Below, one piece after another: positions 33,460 to 42,991 of a stretch of DNA of 64,000 nucleotides. Source of the DNA: Haliscomenobacter sp. (lineage in GTDB: Bacteria; Bacteroidota; Bacteroidia; Chitinophagales; Saprospiraceae); NCBI GenBank assembly GCA_016707205.1, contig JADJHZ010000024.1, positions 214,501 to 278,500 of the forward strand, in the 5' to 3' direction. The translations under genes and the position numbers were made by a program. The stretch's first letter is position 1, and every line of letters begins with the position of its first letter. The notes beneath the pieces are model-generated. The model was not told the origin of the DNA. It saw nothing but the letters and a program-made list of their open reading frames with translations, and ran no database searches.

Positions 33460-34329
33460 CTATTTCTTCCCCACCATTTTTTTAAACTTCTCGATCTTCT
33501 CGTTGGGTACGGCGAGGGAAAGCTGAAAATGTTTGATTTTCCAGCCATCCGAGCCATAAACCAATACTCCGGAAGCGCGGCAGACGCCCATCCAGGTGTC
33601 GAGCAGTTCGTCCCACCAGGCGTGGCGGGCATCCGAGGAGACCATGATCCGGCGGTCGCGGGAGGTAAATGCCCAGGCGCTTTCGCGGTCAAAAGCGGAT
33701 TTGGCCCAGGCTTTGAGTTCGTCGCGCAGCCAGCGCTCGGAAGCATCGGTGCCGATATAGACGCCGTCGGGCGCCATGGCGCCGAAGAAAGCGTCTTCAT
33801 CTGCAACCGCAGCAGCCTTATGCCAGCCGTCGATCAAAGCATGGAGGGTTTTGGTGCGGTCGGGTTCCTCCGTCAGGCAGCCTTCTTTGCGCCGGGTATC
33901 GGTGATTTGGATGATCTTCCATCCGCCGGTGTCTTTAAACAGGTGAAAGGCGTTTACCCCGCAGTGGCTCATCGTGTTCCCGATGTAAAAGGTGTATTCG
34001 GTCCACACGGAAGCCAGACCCTGATCGATACGGACGTCGTAACTCCAGATGCGCTCGTCGAACATCTGCTCTTTGGGGGCGCCAATACTGGCGACGAAGC
34101 GGTTGATGTCGGCGTCCACCAGGCGGGGGTTACCGTCGGCGCCAATCAGGGTCGTCTGGAGCTGTGCCCGGGGATGGAAAGTGGAACGGACCATGTTGCT
34201 GTCGCTGGCCCGCATACCGTCAAACAAACGCTTCACGACGCCAATGGCGTCGGTTTCGTCCTGGGTGAGCTGCGCATTCAGAAAAAAAAGCAGCAAAAAA
34301 AGAAGGAAAAAGAATGTGGTTTTTTTCAT
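33460..34329 (-). CDS. Exported protein with two NTF2-like domains
   Basis: A 289-residue protein with a signal peptide (very hydrophobic FFFLLFLLLFF). Domain 1 (about 22-150) resembles lumazine-binding-like NTF2 proteins (VVKRLFDGMRASDSNMVRST, NAFHLFKDTGGWKIIQITDT). Domain 2 (about 160-285) is SnoaL-like (LHALIDGWHKAAAVADEDAF, then FFGAMAPDGVYIGTDASERW). Two fused NTF2 folds in one polypeptide is less usual than single-domain proteins. The function is unknown. It lies upstream of the sortilin-like gene on the same strand. Confidence 0.8.
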   Translation of the reverse strand: MKKTTFFFLLFLLLFFLNAQLTQDETDAIGVVKRLFDGMRASDSNMVRSTFHPRAQLQTTLIGADGNPRLVDADINRFVASIGAPKEQMFDERIWSYDVRIDQGLASVWTEYTFYIGNTMSHCGVNAFHLFKDTGGWKIIQITDTRRKEGCLTEEPDRTKTLHALIDGWHKAAAVADEDAFFGAMAPDGVYIGTDASERWLRDELKAWAKSAFDRESAWAFTSRDRRIMVSSDARHAWWDELLDTWMGVCRASGVLVYGSDGWKIKHFQLSLAVPNEKIEKFKKMVGKK

Positions 34330-34460
34330 TGCACTTGGATTTTAGATGGTAACGTATTTTCGGATTTTGAAAAAAGTTCAGGTAAGAAAGAGAATGTTTG
34401 CTATTTTTCCCAACGGTAAGCCGGTATTCTCCATTATCGGGCATTAAACAAGGACGACCT

Positions 34461-37400
34461 ATGCGTACATGGTACCCTCTTGGATGGTATGTTGCCATTT
34501 TGTTTCCGTTTTTTTCCGCCTCGGCGCCTTTGCAGGCGCAGCAGCGCTTTGCGCTCCTTCCTTCAGGCGACGCCCAAGAGCAGTATTGGGTGGATTCCGT
34601 ATATAATTCGCTGAACGAAGACCAGCGCATCGGTCAGTTGTTTATGATCCGGGCGCATTCCGACAAAGGCCCCGACCACGTGGCGCTGGTGGAATCGCTC
34701 ATTCGCGACTATCAGGTAGGTTCTCTGTGCTTTTTTCAGGGTACCCCGGAAAAGCAGGTCGAATTAATCAATCAGTACCAGCACTTGTCCAAATTACCGC
34801 TGATGGTGGCTATCGACGGCGAATGGGGCCTCGGTATGCGCATGAAGGAATCAACGATCAGTTTCCCCCGCCAGCTCATGCTCGGCGCCATCCAGAACAA
34901 CGACCTGATCTACCGGATGGGCAGGGAGATCGGCAGGCAAATGCGCCGCGCCGGCGTCCAGGTCAATTTCGCTCCGGTCGCCGACGTCAACAACAATGCC
35001 GCCAACCCGGTGATCCATACGCGCTCCTTTGGCGAAGATCGCTACAACGTGTCCATCAAAAGTTACATGTACATGAAAGGGATGCAGGACGTCAACGTGA
35101 TGGCCTGCGCCAAGCATTTTCCAGGGCACGGCGATACCGATGTGGATTCGCATTACGACCTGCCCGTCATCCACCACGACCGCTACCGGCTCGACAGTAT
35201 AGAATTATACCCTTTTCGGGCGCTCTCGGATTACGGGATCGGAAGCATGATGGTCGCCCACCTTCAGGTACCCGCGCTCGACGACCGGGAGAACCGGCCC
35301 ACTACCCTGTCCAGGAATACCGTCACCAACCTCCTTCGCCGAGAACTGGGCTTCAAAGGGCTGGTCTTTACCGACGCCCTCGAAATGAAGGGTGTCACCA
35401 AACACCATGCCAGTGGGGTTGTCGAAGCCGAAGCGCTTCTGGCAGGCAACGACGTGCTTTGCCTACCAGAAGATCTTGCCGCTGCGCTGCGCGAAATCAA
35501 AGCCTATATATCGGATAGCCGCCTCGACCGCGAACAGGTCATGGAAAGCGTGCGCCGCGTACTCCGGGCCAAGTACCGCCTGGGGTTGAACCAATGGACG
35601 GATGTGCCTGTACCCAACGTGCGCAAAGACCTCAACTCCCCCGAGGCGGAGGTACTCCGCAGGGAACTCATCCGCAACGCCCTGACCCTCGTGCGGAACA
35701 AAGACCAACTCATCCCTTTCCGCCGGATCGATACCCTGAATATGGCCTCCCTGAGCATCGGGGCTTCCTCCGAGACGCCCTTCCAGAAACGGCTGGCTTC
35801 CTATGGAAAAATGGTCCACCTGCAAACCGGCAAGGATATTTCGCCGGATCGCCAGGCTGAGTTGCTAAACCAGCTCGGACGCCAGGAGGCGGTGATCGTC
35901 GGTCTCCACGGCATGACGGCGTCCGCCGCCCAGAATTTTGGCCTCAGCGCCAGCAGCCTGGCGTTTCTCAACGCCCTGAACCAGCGCACCCGGGTCGTCG
36001 TAGTGGTATTTGGCTCTCCCTATGCCCTCAAAAACCTGGACGATTTCGAATGGGTACTTCAGGCGTACGAAGAAGATCCGGTCGTGCAAGACCTGTCTGC
36101 TCAGGCGTTGTTTGGGGCGTTTGCCCTTACCGGCCGGCTCCCTGTTACCGCTTCGCCTAAAAGCCGGTACAATACCGGCGTCGAAACGCCTTCCCTTAAC
36201 CGGATGGGGTATACGATTCCCGAGGAAGTCGGGTTGAACAGCGACACCCTGGCCCGGATCGCCCGGATCGCCAACCAGGCGATCGAAGGGGGCGCTACTC
36301 CTGGCTGCGTAGTGCTCGTAGCCAGGAAAGGACAGATCGTGTACCAGGAAGCTTTTGGCGACCATACCTACCTGATCAAGCACCCCGTTCAACCGGACGA
36401 TGTGTATGACCTGGCTTCCGTGACCAAGGTTGCGGCGACTACGCTTTCCTTGATGCGTCTTTACGACGAAGGAATATTGGATATTTATAAGCCCTTGAGC
36501 GAATACCTGCCCGAACTGCAAAATACCAACAAGCAAAAGGCAGTTATCGCGGATATTATGGCCCACCGGGCCCGGTTTAAAGAGTGGCTCCCTTTTTTTG
36601 AAAAAACCATGGCCCCCGTGGAGCCCAAAAAGCTGGCCCCTTCGCCCGACTTCTACCACGCCGTAGCGGAAGACGCGTTTACGGTGCCCGTTACCGAGAA
36701 ATTATTTCTGCGCCAGGATTTTCTGGACTCCATCTGGCAAATGGTCTATAGTTCGGAATTACTCGAAGGCAGCGGGTACAAATACAGCGACCTGGGCTTC
36801 TTTTTGTTTAGCAGGCTGGTTAAATCCTTATCAGGAAAGCCGCTGGACCAGTATGTCCAGGACCAGTTTTACCGCCCTCTGGGGCTTCAAACGACGACCT
36901 TCAACCCCTGGCAATCGATTCCCTTAGACCGGATTCCCCCAACAGAGGAGGATAACTACTTTCGCAAACAACGCATCCAGGGCTATGTCCACGATATGGG
37001 CGCCGCCATGCTGGGCGGAGTAAGCGGCCATGCCGGGTTGTTCTCCAATGCCGGCGACCTGGCCGTTCTGATGCAAATGCTCCTCCAAAACGGGGCCTAT
37101 GGGGGCGACCGCTATTTCGACCCGAATACGGTAAAAAAGTTCCTGACCCGGCATCCGCAAAGCAATCGCCGGGCTTTGGGGTTCGACATGCTCCCTATTG
37201 GCAGCAAATACCCGCCTAATGTTTCTTCCCGCGTTTCTGAACGCACCTTTGGGCATATCGGCTTTACCGGAGTATGCGCCTGGGCCGATCCCGAAGAGGA
37301 GCTGGTGTTCATCTTCCTGGCCAACCGCACTTTCCCTTCTATGCGCAATTACCGCCTCAACAAGCTCGCCATCCGGAACCGGATGCAAAATGCAGTATAC

Positions 37401-37472
37401 GATGCCCTGTTCAATCGCCCGGAGCCATTCTACCTCACCAGGCTGGAGCAACCGGTGTTTACGATTGACTGA
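34461..37472 (+). CDS. GH3 beta-N-acetylhexosaminidase fused to serine hydrolase
   Basis: A 1003-residue exported protein. The signal peptide ends SAPLQAQ. Residues about 40-400 are a NagZ-like GH3 domain with KHFPGHGDTDVDSHYDLP (starting at Lys218), carrying the His/Asp acid-base loop, and FTDALEMKGV with the nucleophile Asp. A second GH3 alpha/beta domain follows (about 400-590). The C-terminal 390 residues are a class C beta-lactamase-like serine hydrolase with SVTK at 653-656 (catalytic Ser-Lys) and a YSD motif (YKYSDLGFF). NagZ-type enzymes remove N-acetylglucosamine from muropeptides, and the lactamase-like part may be a DD-peptidase or esterase, so a cell-wall role is likely. This fusion is known in Bacteroidota. 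The ATG at 34461 is chosen for the signal peptide. Confidence 0.92.
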   Translation: MRTWYPLGWYVAILFPFFSASAPLQAQQRFALLPSGDAQEQYWVDSVYNSLNEDQRIGQLFMIRAHSDKGPDHVALVESLIRDYQVGSLCFFQGTPEKQVELINQYQHLSKLPLMVAIDGEWGLGMRMKESTISFPRQLMLGAIQNNDLIYRMGREIGRQMRRAGVQVNFAPVADVNNNAANPVIHTRSFGEDRYNVSIKSYMYMKGMQDVNVMACAKHFPGHGDTDVDSHYDLPVIHHDRYRLDSIELYPFRALSDYGIGSMMVAHLQVPALDDRENRPTTLSRNTVTNLLRRELGFKGLVFTDALEMKGVTKHHASGVVEAEALLAGNDVLCLPEDLAAALREIKAYISDSRLDREQVMESVRRVLRAKYRLGLNQWTDVPVPNVRKDLNSPEAEVLRRELIRNALTLVRNKDQLIPFRRIDTLNMASLSIGASSETPFQKRLASYGKMVHLQTGKDISPDRQAELLNQLGRQEAVIVGLHGMTASAAQNFGLSASSLAFLNALNQRTRVVVVVFGSPYALKNLDDFEWVLQAYEEDPVVQDLSAQALFGAFALTGRLPVTASPKSRYNTGVETPSLNRMGYTIPEEVGLNSDTLARIARIANQAIEGGATPGCVVLVARKGQIVYQEAFGDHTYLIKHPVQPDDVYDLASVTKVAATTLSLMRLYDEGILDIYKPLSEYLPELQNTNKQKAVIADIMAHRARFKEWLPFFEKTMAPVEPKKLAPSPDFYHAVAEDAFTVPVTEKLFLRQDFLDSIWQMVYSSELLEGSGYKYSDLGFFLFSRLVKSLSGKPLDQYVQDQFYRPLGLQTTTFNPWQSIPLDRIPPTEEDNYFRKQRIQGYVHDMGAAMLGGVSGHAGLFSNAGDLAVLMQMLLQNGAYGGDRYFDPNTVKKFLTRHPQSNRRALGFDMLPIGSKYPPNVSSRVSERTFGHIGFTGVCAWADPEEELVFIFLANRTFPSMRNYRLNKLAIRNRMQNAVYDALFNRPEPFYLTRLEQPVFTID

Positions 37473-37824
37473 TTAAAGTTACGAGGTTGCGAGGTTGCGA
37501 AGTTGCGGGGTTACGAGGTTACGAGGTTACGAGGTTGCGAGGTTGCGGGGTTACGAGGTTACGAGGTTGAGGTTGGGGTTGGGTTGCGGGTTTTGAGGTT
37601 CGGAAACAGAAGTCCGGAGGGTTGCAAGATGGATAGCAGAGAGTTGGGTAAACCCAATCAGAACCCAGGAGGGTTGGCCAGATTATTGAACCAGGCCACG
37701 ATTGTTGGGAAACAATGAGGTGAGGAAGTTCGGATTTAAGATACGGGCTATGTATGGAAAAAGCGTCGTAAAAACCTTAGCTTTGTAAGGACCCAAAGCT
37801 TTTTTTAACCCAAACCCGCAACCC
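37473..37824. repeat. Octamer microsatellite and spacer upstream of phosphohexomutase
   Basis: Eleven in-phase copies of an 8-base unit (GTTACGAG, with GTTGCGAG, GTTGCGGG and GTTGCGAA variants) run from 37478 to 37565, then decay to about 37602. The remainder to 37824 has no supported gene. TAGCTTTG at 37778-37785 matches a Bacteroidota -7 box and also forms half of AGCTTTG/CAAAGCT followed by T7, so it could equally be a terminator. Confidence 0.75.
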
Positions 37825-39579
37825 ATGTTAACCCGTCTCGAACCTAGTGTACGCCAACGCATCCAGACCTGGCTGGAAGGTAATTACGACGCCGAAACAA
37901 AAGCTACCATCCAGGCGCTTATCGATGCCCAAAATGAAACCGAATTGACCGACGCGTTTTACAAAGACCTTGAGTTTGGCACCGGGGGCCTCCGCGGCGT
38001 CATTGGCGTGGGTTCTAATAAAATGAACCGGTATACCGTCGGGGCTGCCACCCAGGGGCTGGCGAATTACCTCCTGCAAAATTTTCCAGGTCAGGAAATC
38101 AAAGTCGCCATTGCGTACGATAGCCGGAACATGTCGCCCGAATTTGCCCGAATCGCCGCCGATGTATTTAGCGGAAACGGGATTCGGGTTTTCCTCTTTG
38201 ACGCGCTCCGGCCCACCCCGGAGCTTTCATTCGCCATCCGGCGCCTGGGCTGTCAGAGCGGGGTCGTCATTACCGCTTCCCACAACCCCAAGGAATATAA
38301 TGGATATAAAGCCTACTGGACCGATGGATCTCAGGTAGTCGCTCCCCACGATGTCAACATTGTCGCGGAGGTGAATAAAATCCATTCAGTGGATTCAATC
38401 CGCTTCGCCGGCAATCCGGATTTGATCTCCGCGATCGGAGCGGAGATCGACCAGGCATTTCTCCAAACCATTGTCGCCAACAGCATTAATCCAGGCGCCA
38501 TACAACGGCAGAAGAACCTGAAAATCGTTTTCACCCCAATCCACGGTACCGGGATCACCATGGTCCCTAAAGCACTGGAACTGCTGGGATTCGAGAATGT
38601 GCACATCGTTAAGGAACAAGCTACTCCGGACGGCAATTTCCCCACTGTGGTGTACCCCAATCCCGAAGAGCAGGAAGCCATGACGATGGCCATGAACCTT
38701 GCCAAAGCCATTGATGCCGACCTGGTTATCGCCACCGATCCGGACGCTGATCGCGTAGGCGCCGCCGTGAAGAACAAAAAAGGCGAATGGCAGCTCCTCA
38801 ACGGCAATCAAATGGCCAGCCTGGTCATTTTCTACCTGCTACAAGCATGGAAACAGGCGGGAAGATTGACGGGAAAGGAATTTGTTTCCAAAACCATCGT
38901 TACCACCAACCTCATCGACGCCATGTGCGCCGCTTACGAAGTACCCTGCTATAACACGCTGACGGGGTTCAAATTTATCGCTCAGGTGATCCGCGAACTG
39001 GAGGGCAAACAACAATTTATCGCGGGCGGGGAAGAAAGCTACGGGTACCTGATCGGCGACGCCGTGCGCGATAAAGACGCCGTCGCCTCGTGCGCTATGA
39101 TCGCCGAGATGACCGCCTATGCCAAAGACCATGGGCTCACGCTGTTTGATTTCCTCCTGGAAATGTACATGAAGCACGGCTTTTATTACGAAGGCCTCGT
39201 TTCCCTGACCCGCAAAGGAAAAGCCGGCGCGGAGGAGATCCAGCGCATGATGACCGATTTGCGGACTAACCTTCCTGCTTCCGTTGCCGGTTCGGCCCCG
39301 GTAGAGGTATTGGACTACCTCAACTTGACCAGGAAGGACCTTCGCAGCGGACAGGTTACCCCAATCCCGGAAGGAATGGGCATTGAGCGCTCCAATGTGA
39401 TCCAGCTTATCCTGGAAGATGGAACCAAGGTTTCGGCCAGGCCAAGCGGTACGGAGCCTAAAATCAAGTTTTACGTTTCCGTACACGCGCCGCTTACCCG
39501 CGCAGAGGACTTTGACGCTACGCTGGTTTCCCTGAAGGAAAAAGTTAAGATCATCCAACAGGATTTGGGGCTGGTGTAA
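37825..39579 (+). CDS. Phospho-sugar mutase (phosphoglucomutase/phosphomannomutase)
   Basis: A 584-residue cytoplasmic alpha-D-phosphohexomutase of the PgcA/Pgm2 type. Signatures: FGTGGLRGVIGVGSNKMN near the N-terminus, TASHNPKEYNGYK with the phosphoserine (Ser152), ATDPDADRVG for magnesium, GGEESYGYLIGD for sugar binding, and RPSGTEPKIKFY for the phosphate. It should interconvert hexose-1- and 6-phosphates for glycogen, cell wall or nucleotide-sugar synthesis; which hexose cannot be settled here. The length fits the Bacteroidota/Firmicutes subgroup. The ATG at 37825 follows a microsatellite-rich leader. Confidence 0.94.
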   Translation: MLTRLEPSVRQRIQTWLEGNYDAETKATIQALIDAQNETELTDAFYKDLEFGTGGLRGVIGVGSNKMNRYTVGAATQGLANYLLQNFPGQEIKVAIAYDSRNMSPEFARIAADVFSGNGIRVFLFDALRPTPELSFAIRRLGCQSGVVITASHNPKEYNGYKAYWTDGSQVVAPHDVNIVAEVNKIHSVDSIRFAGNPDLISAIGAEIDQAFLQTIVANSINPGAIQRQKNLKIVFTPIHGTGITMVPKALELLGFENVHIVKEQATPDGNFPTVVYPNPEEQEAMTMAMNLAKAIDADLVIATDPDADRVGAAVKNKKGEWQLLNGNQMASLVIFYLLQAWKQAGRLTGKEFVSKTIVTTNLIDAMCAAYEVPCYNTLTGFKFIAQVIRELEGKQQFIAGGEESYGYLIGDAVRDKDAVASCAMIAEMTAYAKDHGLTLFDFLLEMYMKHGFYYEGLVSLTRKGKAGAEEIQRMMTDLRTNLPASVAGSAPVEVLDYLNLTRKDLRSGQVTPIPEGMGIERSNVIQLILEDGTKVSARPSGTEPKIKFYVSVHAPLTRAEDFDATLVSLKEKVKIIQQDLGLV

Positions 39580-39620
39580 ACCTGGTTTTAGTGCAACCCA
39601 AATTCAAATTCCCTATCCAT

Positions 39621-41273
39621 ATGACCCGATTCACCGTAAGTGTGTGCTTCCTCCTGATGTATTCAGGCATCCTGGCCCAAACGGCAATCCTCGATTCCGG
39701 CGGCCCGTTGATGACCGAACAAGCAGGGTATGACATTACCTTCTACGACCTGAGTGTGCAGGTTTTCCCGGACGAACGCCGCATAGAGGGGGTGTTGGAA
39801 GCGCGGGCCACCGTAGCCCATCCCATGCACGAGTTCGTGCTGGACCTGGACACGCTGCTCGCCGTGCGGAGTATCGAAGAAAGGCTTCCGGGAGGCCAGC
39901 GGTTGCCGTTGTCGTTCAGAAGAGCAGGAGGAAAACTCTGGATCAACCTGCGCCATACCCGGCAGCGCGGAGAATCGTTCCGGGTAGCCGTGGCTTACGG
40001 GGGCCAACCCCGGGTAGCGCCCAGAGCGCCCTGGCAGGGCGGATTCGACTGGAAGAAAACGCCCTCCGGCGCGCACTGGATTGCGACGAGTTGCCAGGGG
40101 GAAGGCGCCGATGTCTGGTGGCCGGTCAAAGACCACGTATCGGATGAGCCGGATTCCATGGCGCTCCATGTCCGCGTCCCCGGGGATCTGGTAGCGGCTT
40201 GCAACGGCAGGCTGTTGGGCGCCGAAAACCATCCGGACAATACCCGGACCTTTCACTGGTATATTTCCAATCCAATCAACACCTACAATGTGGCCTTAAA
40301 TATCGCGCCGTACCGGGTGATCGAAGGGAAGTATACCAGCGTTGCCGGGGAACCGTTCCCGGTGGTTTTTTACGTCCTGCCGGAAGATTACGACAAGGGC
40401 CTGAAGCTATTTGAGGAAATCAAAGACCATATTCGCTTTTATGAAAACCTGCTTGGCCCGTATCCTTTCCGCAAGGATAAATACGGGGTAGCCCAAACCC
40501 CGCATTTGGGTATGGAACACCAGTCGATCATTGCCTATGGCGCCAACTTCAACAACGGCTCCATGACAGGGGGACGGGACTGGGGGTTTGACGCGCTCCA
40601 CCACCACGAATTTGGACACGAATGGTGGGGCAACCTCGTGACTAACTCCGATTGGCGCGATATGTGGATACACGAGGGCTTTTGCTCCTATATGCAGGCG
40701 CTTTACGTCGAAGAAAAACAGGGAAAAGAGGGCTATCAGACCTTCATGAGAAACCAGCGCCGGTTCTCCAATACCCTGGCCGTAGCCCCCAGAGAAATCA
40801 AAACGTCGGATGAAATTTACCGGGCGCCAATCTACAACAAAGGGTCCTATATCCTGCACGCTCTCCGGGGAGTCATCGGAGACCAGGCATTCTTCAAAGC
40901 GCTTCGGCAAATGGCCTACCCCAACCCCGCCATGGAGAAAATCACCGATGGCCGTCAGTGCCGTTTTGTTACAACGGACGATTTCCTTCTAATCTGCGAA
41001 ACGGTTTCCGGGCAAGACCTGGATTGGTTCTTCGATGTATATCTCCGGCAGCCGGCTTTGCCCAAACTGTATTCCAGAGTGGCAGAAGGACAGCTTACGT
41101 TGCGCTGGGAATCGCCCGGGAACCTGCCCTTCCCCATGCCGGTAGAAGTGGAAATGAATGGAAAAAAACAGCGCGTTCAGGTAACGGCCGAGGGGGTCGT
41201 GGTGAAGCTCGGCGCCGGCGTGCAGCCGGTAGTGGACCCCGATCAATGGCTGCTCTGCGAATTGGTTCGTTGA
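39621..41273 (+). CDS. M1 family zinc aminopeptidase
   Basis: A 550-residue exported metallopeptidase; the signal peptide ends SGILAQ. The zinc site HHHEFGHEWWGN (His329, His333) has its third ligand 19 residues on in WIHEGFCSY (Glu352). The substrate-recognition GAMEN motif appears as LGMEHQS (297-303). The N-terminal beta-domain (about 30-215) and catalytic domain are complete, but the C-terminal helical domain is replaced by a short beta-rich segment (about 465-550). It should release N-terminal amino acids outside the cytoplasm. The ATG at 39621 is chosen over an upstream GTG because it gives a signal peptide. Confidence 0.93.
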   Translation: MTRFTVSVCFLLMYSGILAQTAILDSGGPLMTEQAGYDITFYDLSVQVFPDERRIEGVLEARATVAHPMHEFVLDLDTLLAVRSIEERLPGGQRLPLSFRRAGGKLWINLRHTRQRGESFRVAVAYGGQPRVAPRAPWQGGFDWKKTPSGAHWIATSCQGEGADVWWPVKDHVSDEPDSMALHVRVPGDLVAACNGRLLGAENHPDNTRTFHWYISNPINTYNVALNIAPYRVIEGKYTSVAGEPFPVVFYVLPEDYDKGLKLFEEIKDHIRFYENLLGPYPFRKDKYGVAQTPHLGMEHQSIIAYGANFNNGSMTGGRDWGFDALHHHEFGHEWWGNLVTNSDWRDMWIHEGFCSYMQALYVEEKQGKEGYQTFMRNQRRFSNTLAVAPREIKTSDEIYRAPIYNKGSYILHALRGVIGDQAFFKALRQMAYPNPAMEKITDGRQCRFVTTDDFLLICETVSGQDLDWFFDVYLRQPALPKLYSRVAEGQLTLRWESPGNLPFPMPVEVEMNGKKQRVQVTAEGVVVKLGAGVQPVVDPDQWLLCELVR

Positions 41274-41402
41274 CGTTGAGCACTTTTCTTAAAAAAGAAA
41301 ACGACAAAAACCTGTTTACTCGCCTTTAACGCGTGTCTAAAATGCCCAAGTGTTCGCATTGGCAACTTCCGGCTTTTTATCGGAACTTGTAAGGAAAAAC
41401 GT

Positions 41403-42954
41403 ATGAAACGCTGGTATATCCCTTTGTGCGCTGGGTTTATCCTGCTCCTGACACTTGCGTCTTCTTCCGGTGCATTTGCCCAATCTAAATACGGCGGTTT
41501 TGTCCTCCGGGAGGTGGTTCCTTTTGGCGATCAAGGCTTTGCAGCAATATTCCTGGATGACCTGAAGAGTCCCAGGGCGATGCGGCTCAACTTTTTCACC
41601 CCCGACAACCAATCGGCATTCGAAGAGGTCATCCCTCTGGAACGCCAGGGAATCCGGGCCAAAGTTCGAAGGCGCTTTCGCCTGGAATGGCCGCTTGCAG
41701 ATACTGACCTCGCTCTATTATCCCGGCCCGAAGCGAAACCACCTGCTGTTGCAGCAATTTTCTGTGCCGGACTTCCAAACCGCAGACGCGATGCTGGTGG
41801 ACGAAGCCTATACGCCGGAACTATACCGGGTTCCGTTTGGGTACGCCCTTTCGCCCGACAGCACCAAGGTCATGTTCTATTCCTGGACCTATACCTTGCC
41901 GGAAGACCCCGCCCGCGTGAACATCACCGTCCTGGACCAGCGGCTGGATACCCTTTGGAAGCAACGGTACCTTTTACCCTATAAAAATGAAAGCCTGTAC
42001 ATCTACAATAGCCGGCTGACCGACGACGGGAGGGCATTTCTCCTGTGCGAGAACTATACAGGAAAAGTAGGGGCCTATATCGATGAAACCAAAATCGATT
42101 ACTTCGTACTGGGAGCAGAGAAAGAGGACGAGAACATGCTCATTTACGACCTGAACCCGGCAGGGAAAACCTTGCGGGGGTTGCACATCGATCCGGCGCC
42201 GGGAAATGCGATGTCGGGAGCTGCGTTTTATCAAGACCCCGGCAAGGAAGTCCACCTGGGGGTGTACTCCTTTCACATTCCTCCGGCGGGAGGTAAAATG
42301 TCCCAGGTTTTCACTCCTATAGATAAAGAAACCTACCAATCGGCGTTTCTTTATCCTGGAGGGGATGGGATTTTCAACGCCAACAGACACCGGTTTGAAT
42401 CGTATGCGGTGAATAAAGTCGAGCGCCTGCCGGATGGCAGCGTGCTGATTTTTGCCCAGCAGGAGTATTATCAACGCACGGAAAATATTTTCGAATACAA
42501 CGACATGCTGGCGATGCGAATCCAGCCAGAGTTCAACCGCATCGAGTGGATCCGCCGGATGCCGAAACGCCAGGCAGAAACGTATAACGAAAATGTGTTC
42601 ACTCCTTTCTCTTATAAGCTTCTGCCGCGAGGAGACCGATGGTATTTGCTGTTTAATGACCTGGCCGACAACCATGCCTCGCCGGGCAACCAGCGCAGCC
42701 TCGACCGATACTGGGGGGAAGATGGCGTTATGATCGCCGCCGAAATAACGCTATCCGGACAAGTAACGTTCTATAACCTGACGCGCTTGCTGCGGAGCAA
42801 GTCCATCGCCCGGCTCTGGACCACCCACTGCTGGGATCTGGGCGCCCGGGAATTGCTGATCTTTGGGGAAGGGCCAACCCTGCTCCAGAATTTCCTCGTC
42901 GGCGTCCGTTGGGAAGAACTTCAGAAGCAGCCTTCCCTTAAATGGGAGAATTAG
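41403..42954 (+). pseudogene. Hypothetical exported protein, single frameshift
   Basis: A gene for about 515 residues is read in two frames. The first begins MKRWYIPLCAGFILLLTLAS (signal peptide ending AFAQ) and is sensible to EVIPLERQGIRAK. The second reads FEGAFAWNGRLQILTSLYYP and continues to 42954. The joint is at GCC AAA G TTC GAA (41659-41666): two missing bases (A5 reduced to A3 would give KKFEG) or one extra base explains it. Codon use and content are continuous across the joint. The protein seems beta-rich, with repeated D-x-R/Y segments, and I do not recognise the family. It is followed 37 bases later by rluB. Confidence 0.7.
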
Positions 42955-42991
42955 CCCTTAAAACCGTAATTTCGCCTCCTAAATACCAAAT

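Noticed and set aside
37503..37718. 71-codon forward frame with RGYEV repeats
   Set aside because: It is translation of the octamer microsatellite; no other coding features.
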